A stretch of 64,000 nucleotides of DNA, from NCBI GenBank assembly GCA_900315075.1, contig OMXV01000014.1, positions 1 to 64,000 on the forward strand. The letters are read 5' to 3'. This document shows positions 60,976 to 64,000 of the stretch, piece by piece. Position 1 is the stretch's first letter, and every line of letters starts with the position of its first letter. The position numbers were made by a program, and so were the translations under genes. The notes under the pieces are model-generated. The model saw only the letters and a list, made by a program, of their open reading frames with translations. It was not told the DNA's origin and made no database searches. Origin of the DNA: an uncultured Prevotellaceae bacterium (GTDB taxonomy: Bacteria > Bacteroidota > Bacteroidia > Bacteroidales > Bacteroidaceae).

Positions 60976-63207
60976 ATGCACCACATACCACACCACGCCC
61001 CTACCCTATCCCAAAATTCAGAACATTCCGACGATACTATCGACTCCATCGTCGATGGTATCGTGGCCGAGAACGCTCGTCGTAATCAGGTGATAGCCAG
61101 TCGGTTCATCCCCTCAACGGGAGAAGGCTGTCTCCATCATCGTACGAGTGTTCGTATTCGCGGCTACCAACCCGAACTCATCTATATTCCCGATGAAATG
61201 ATGTCAGACGAGCATGTAAGCCGCCTGACCATCAGTCAGTCGTTGAGCGAATACGCACGCCAGACACGCCAAAGCGACACCGAGGCCGAAGAGATGTTTG
61301 AGGCACTACGCTGCCGCTACGACTTCTGCTACTGGGCGTGGCGTTATGTGCGCATCAAGCCCAAAGACGGTGGTGACGACATACCATTCGTGCTAAACCG
61401 GCCGCAGCGACGTTTGGTGGAAGCCTTTGAACGCCAACGCCTTGCCGGTGTTCCCATCCGTGTGATTGTACTGAAAGCCCGACAGTGGGGCGGCTCTACG
61501 GTGACACAGATTTACATGGCTTGGCTACAACTGATGCACCGCAAGGGTCTCAACTCCCTAATTGTAGGTCATGTGAAGACAGCCTCAGCAGAAGTGAGCA
61601 GTATGTTCGACAAATTGATAGACCGCTATCCCCTCCGGCTGTTGGAATGTGCAGAAACCTATGGCGACGATGAAACGTCAACAACCCACACCACGGGCAT
61701 CGCCGACTGTTGCGAGGTGTTTCTTCCAGCCGACGACAGTGCTGTTGTCACCCCAAAACCAATGAAGAACACCACGAAAGGTCCACAAAAGATTGTCGGC
61801 GACCGCAATACTCGCCTACTCCGCTATATTCCACTACGCAACTGTAAAATCAAGGTCGGCTCAGCCGAAACCCCAAACTCTGCCCGTGGTGGCGACTCCG
61901 CACTTGTTCACTGCACCGAAGTAGCTTTCTGGCGTAAAACCGACAATAAGACACCCGAGGACATCATCCGTTCGGCCTGTGCCGGTGCCTCATACAAGCC
62001 CTATACAATGATTGTATATGAATCGACCGCCAACGGGACAGGGAATTTCTTCCACCGCGAATACACCTCAGCCAAACAAGGCGACTCTATGTTTGCTCCT
62101 CTCTTTGTAGCATGGTGGCAGATTGAACAGTATGCATTAGCCGTAGCCTCACCAAGGGATATGGCCCGTCAACTATGGGCAAACCGTAGGATGGAAAGTG
62201 TGACGACCAACCGCGAAGAACCCGGACAGTATCTATGGCGACTTTGGGAGATGGGAGCCACCTTAGAGGCCATCAACTGGTACATACACGAACGGCGGAA
62301 ATACAACGACCATAGCAACATGGCGGCAGAATTTCCGTCGGACGACATTGAAGCCTTCCAAAACTCCGGTTCTCACGTCTTCGACGTCAATAAAGTGGAA
62401 CAGTTCCGTCGGTGCTGCCGTCCTCCACGTGAGAGAGGTGAGATGGTGGCCGATGGCACGAAAGGATGGAAATCGTTGGAACACCTACATTTCACTACCG
62501 ACGACAGCGGTCTGCTATGGATATGGAGTCACCCAGAACGATTCGACGACTGTCGCATCACCGACCGCTACGAGGTGGTGGTGGACATCGGTGGCCGGAG
62601 TAGCAAGTCCGACTGGTCGGTGGTTTGCGTAATCGACCGCTATTGGATGATGATGGGTGACCGTCCAACGGTATGTGCTCAGTGGTATGGGCACACCGAC
62701 ATGGACCTCCTGGCCTGGAAGGCTGTACAAATAGCAGAATATTACGACCATGCACTACTCATCGTCGAGTCGAACACTTTGGAAACGCACGACGATGCCC
62801 ACTGGTTGGAGGGCGGCGACCAATCTTCATACATTCTCAATGAAATCCGGGAAGTATATGACAATCTCTATGCACGGCGACAAAGCGCTGAAGACATCCA
62901 GCAGCGCCGGCCTGTGAAATATGGTTTCCACACCAATATCAAGACGAAGCCTGAGATTATTTCAACATTGGTTGAGACCGTTCGTGAACAGCTCTATGTG
63001 GAGCGCGACGAGCGTTGCCTCAACGAATACCTCACCTACGTGCGACGACAAAACGGCAGTTACGGTGCCGTGGATGGTCAACACGACGACCTGCTGATGA
63101 CACGAGCCATCGGTCTGCATATCTGCTTTCATGAGATGCCATTGCCGAAGATGGTGGAGAGACGGCGATGCGTAGGTAAAGAAATAAAAAAAGCAGGAAT
63201 ATGGTAA
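60976..63207 (+). CDS. Phage terminase large subunit
   Basis: 743 residues. The N-terminal ATPase has the variant Walker A VIVLKARQWGGSTVTQ (Lys ~166) and Walker B MIVYESTANGTGNFF (~348-362). The C-terminal RNase H-like nuclease has acidic residues in VVVDIGGRSSKSDWSVV (~537), LLIVESNTLETHDD and DGQHDDLLMTRAI. It packages DNA into proheads. Complete and undamaged. It is the longest plus-strand phage gene and converges on the portal gene, unlike the usual terminase-portal order. A weak TATCTTCG promoter-like site lies near 60942. Confidence 0.9.
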   Translation: MHHIPHHAPTLSQNSEHSDDTIDSIVDGIVAENARRNQVIASRFIPSTGEGCLHHRTSVRIRGYQPELIYIPDEMMSDEHVSRLTISQSLSEYARQTRQSDTEAEEMFEALRCRYDFCYWAWRYVRIKPKDGGDDIPFVLNRPQRRLVEAFERQRLAGVPIRVIVLKARQWGGSTVTQIYMAWLQLMHRKGLNSLIVGHVKTASAEVSSMFDKLIDRYPLRLLECAETYGDDETSTTHTTGIADCCEVFLPADDSAVVTPKPMKNTTKGPQKIVGDRNTRLLRYIPLRNCKIKVGSAETPNSARGGDSALVHCTEVAFWRKTDNKTPEDIIRSACAGASYKPYTMIVYESTANGTGNFFHREYTSAKQGDSMFAPLFVAWWQIEQYALAVASPRDMARQLWANRRMESVTTNREEPGQYLWRLWEMGATLEAINWYIHERRKYNDHSNMAAEFPSDDIEAFQNSGSHVFDVNKVEQFRRCCRPPRERGEMVADGTKGWKSLEHLHFTTDDSGLLWIWSHPERFDDCRITDRYEVVVDIGGRSSKSDWSVVCVIDRYWMMMGDRPTVCAQWYGHTDMDLLAWKAVQIAEYYDHALLIVESNTLETHDDAHWLEGGDQSSYILNEIREVYDNLYARRQSAEDIQQRRPVKYGFHTNIKTKPEIISTLVETVREQLYVERDERCLNEYLTYVRRQNGSYGAVDGQHDDLLMTRAIGLHICFHEMPLPKMVERRRCVGKEIKKAGIW

Positions 63208-63361
63208 CGTTATGCTCAACTGTTAAATCATTTCCGTATTTTTCAAATAAAGAGAAAGAAAATTCAAAAAAAGTAAATGGGATAGATTTTTTACAAAATC
63301 CGCATATGCTAAATTAGGTTAAAAAAATATATTATGAATGACAACGTATTGATAAAAAGCA

Positions 63362-63528
63362 TAACTTTGCGATACTAAACAAAGATTAGCGCAACTTGCT
63401 CACCAGTAGAAAAGAAGTGAAAGACTGGTGGCTGTTTCATCAAATATTTTCATTCTATTGTTAATCCTATGTCGGATAGGATTATTTCAGGGGGGTGGTC
63501 CGTTATTCGGGCTGCCCCCCTTCCTTTT
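63362..63528 (+). ncRNA. Candidate structured small RNA with promoter and terminator
   Basis: TAACTTTG (63362-63369) with TTG about 13-17 bases upstream could start a ~155-base transcript at ~63375. It would fold into a CACCAGT/ACTGGTG stem (63401-63407 with 63424-63430), an AATCCTAT-GTCGG-ATAGGATT stem (63463-63483) and the GC-rich terminator at 63490-63520. No open frame of note. The gap 63208-63502 otherwise holds nothing I recognise. Confidence 0.4.
63490..63528. terminator. GC-rich terminator between terminase and portal genes
   Basis: GGGGGG and CCCCCC arms extended by TGG/GCT-type pairs around TCCGTTATTCGG, followed on the plus strand by TTCCTTTTT. It overlaps the last codons and stop of the portal gene. 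Confidence 0.75.
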
Positions 63529-64000
63529 TATAGTCGATGGTGAACTGTATGTGCCGCATAATTTCCGGGTTGTAGGTGACCGACATATTACAGCGACGTG
63601 AAGCGAAGGTGCGAGGTGAGTCGTAATATTGCAGGATATTGCTCATGTCTTTGCATACACCATCGAGGATGAAGTCGCGGAATGTGTCGAGCAAATCGAG
63701 TTGGGATAGCATGGCATTGTGCGTCTGCTGCTGAAAGAGAGTGCCACTGACACTTGCCGCGGTAGCCTTTCCCTGCAACGCTCCCGTGACCCCCGAGATG
63801 TCCTCCATGAACGAGAGTTGTGTCTGTAGTAGTTCGTTGATGCCCACATTGACAGCGTTTGCCGACACTTGTTGAGGCAGGAGAGCACCGTTGCGTGTCT
63901 TCACAGCGATTACGCCATTAAATCTTGCCCATTCATCGGCGATATCCTCGATAGAATATCCCTCAGGAATACTCTCTTCCGGTACGAGGAGCACCCCTTT
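63503..64000 (-). CDS. Phage portal protein, C-terminal part (cut by window edge)
   Basis: The frame is open to the right edge (KGVLLVPEESIPEGY...), giving 165 residues. QTQLSFMEDISGVTGALQGK, SGTLFQQQTHNAMLSQLDLL and DTFRDFILDGVCKDMSNILQYY are characteristic of the portal stem/crown region in Bacteroidales phages. The portal is the dodecameric DNA gateway that docks the terminase. It converges with the terminase across a shared terminator. The N-terminal clip and wing lie beyond the window. Confidence 0.8.
   Translation of the reverse strand, partial: KGVLLVPEESIPEGYSIEDIADEWARFNGVIAVKTRNGALLPQQVSANAVNVGINELLQTQLSFMEDISGVTGALQGKATAASVSGTLFQQQTHNAMLSQLDLLDTFRDFILDGVCKDMSNILQYYDSPRTFASRRCNMSVTYNPEIMRHIQFTIDYKKEGGQPE

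Noticed and set aside
1-64000. tRNA or rRNA genes, or a tRNA-linked integration site
   Set aside because: No cloverleaf with GTTCRA-type T-loop or rRNA-like sequence was noticed on either strand, although a covariance search would be decisive.

Overview
The window looks like a chromosome fragment of a Prevotella-type member of the Bacteroidales. Signs of this are TAnnTTTG promoters with a TTTG box about 19 bases upstream, G-poor leaders without clear Shine-Dalgarno sites, several large secreted proteins ending in a short T9SS-like tail (KG-(I/V)-YI-x-NG-(K/R)-KV), BspA-type leucine-rich repeats, and a glucuronate/rhamnogalacturonan gene set.

Layout. 1-10.9 kb: a capsule-export lipoprotein (cut by the left edge), uronate isomerase, asparaginase I, rubrerythrin, a GH2 glycosidase, a double CE12-type esterase, an AraC regulator and dapA. 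11-17.8 kb: a HAD protein, an S24-type repressor, then phage-like and unknown genes, two of which share an upstream element. 18.2-29 kb: secreted and outer-membrane proteins; a 1.2 kb block of dispersed repeats; a lipocalin/FISUMP protein whose 3' end resembles a diversity-generating-retroelement (DGR) variable region; and unknown genes. 29.6-36.3 kb: a minus-strand phage morphogenesis cluster (major capsid, two candidate connectors, tail fibre, holin-like protein). 36.5 kb: a REP-associated tyrosine transposase with a C-terminal DprA-like domain. 38-53.3 kb: large secreted adhesins and a run of cohesin-like/dockerin proteins. 53.4-57.6 kb: two deoxynucleoside kinases, a copper ATPase missing most of its ATP-binding domain, and a broken DMT transporter. 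58-64 kb: a DUF4236 membrane protein, a phage-like block with a large terminase, and a convergent portal gene (cut by the right edge).

The phage structural genes are intact but spread over about 50 kb among host genes. I saw no integrase, replication genes or attachment sites. They carry the same short-repeat families as the host genes, which suggests long residence (an old rearranged prophage or a domesticated, GTA-like particle) rather than a recent prophage.

The most unusual pattern is in the spacers between co-oriented genes. Many run: stop codon, a nearly C-free array of 7-8 bp repeats carrying stop codons in every frame, often a small REP-like hairpin, a nearly G-free array, then the next start codon. 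Different heptamer families fill the same slots. A 9-bp family, which preserves reading frame, is instead found translated inside genes. Host and phage-like genes share this layout.
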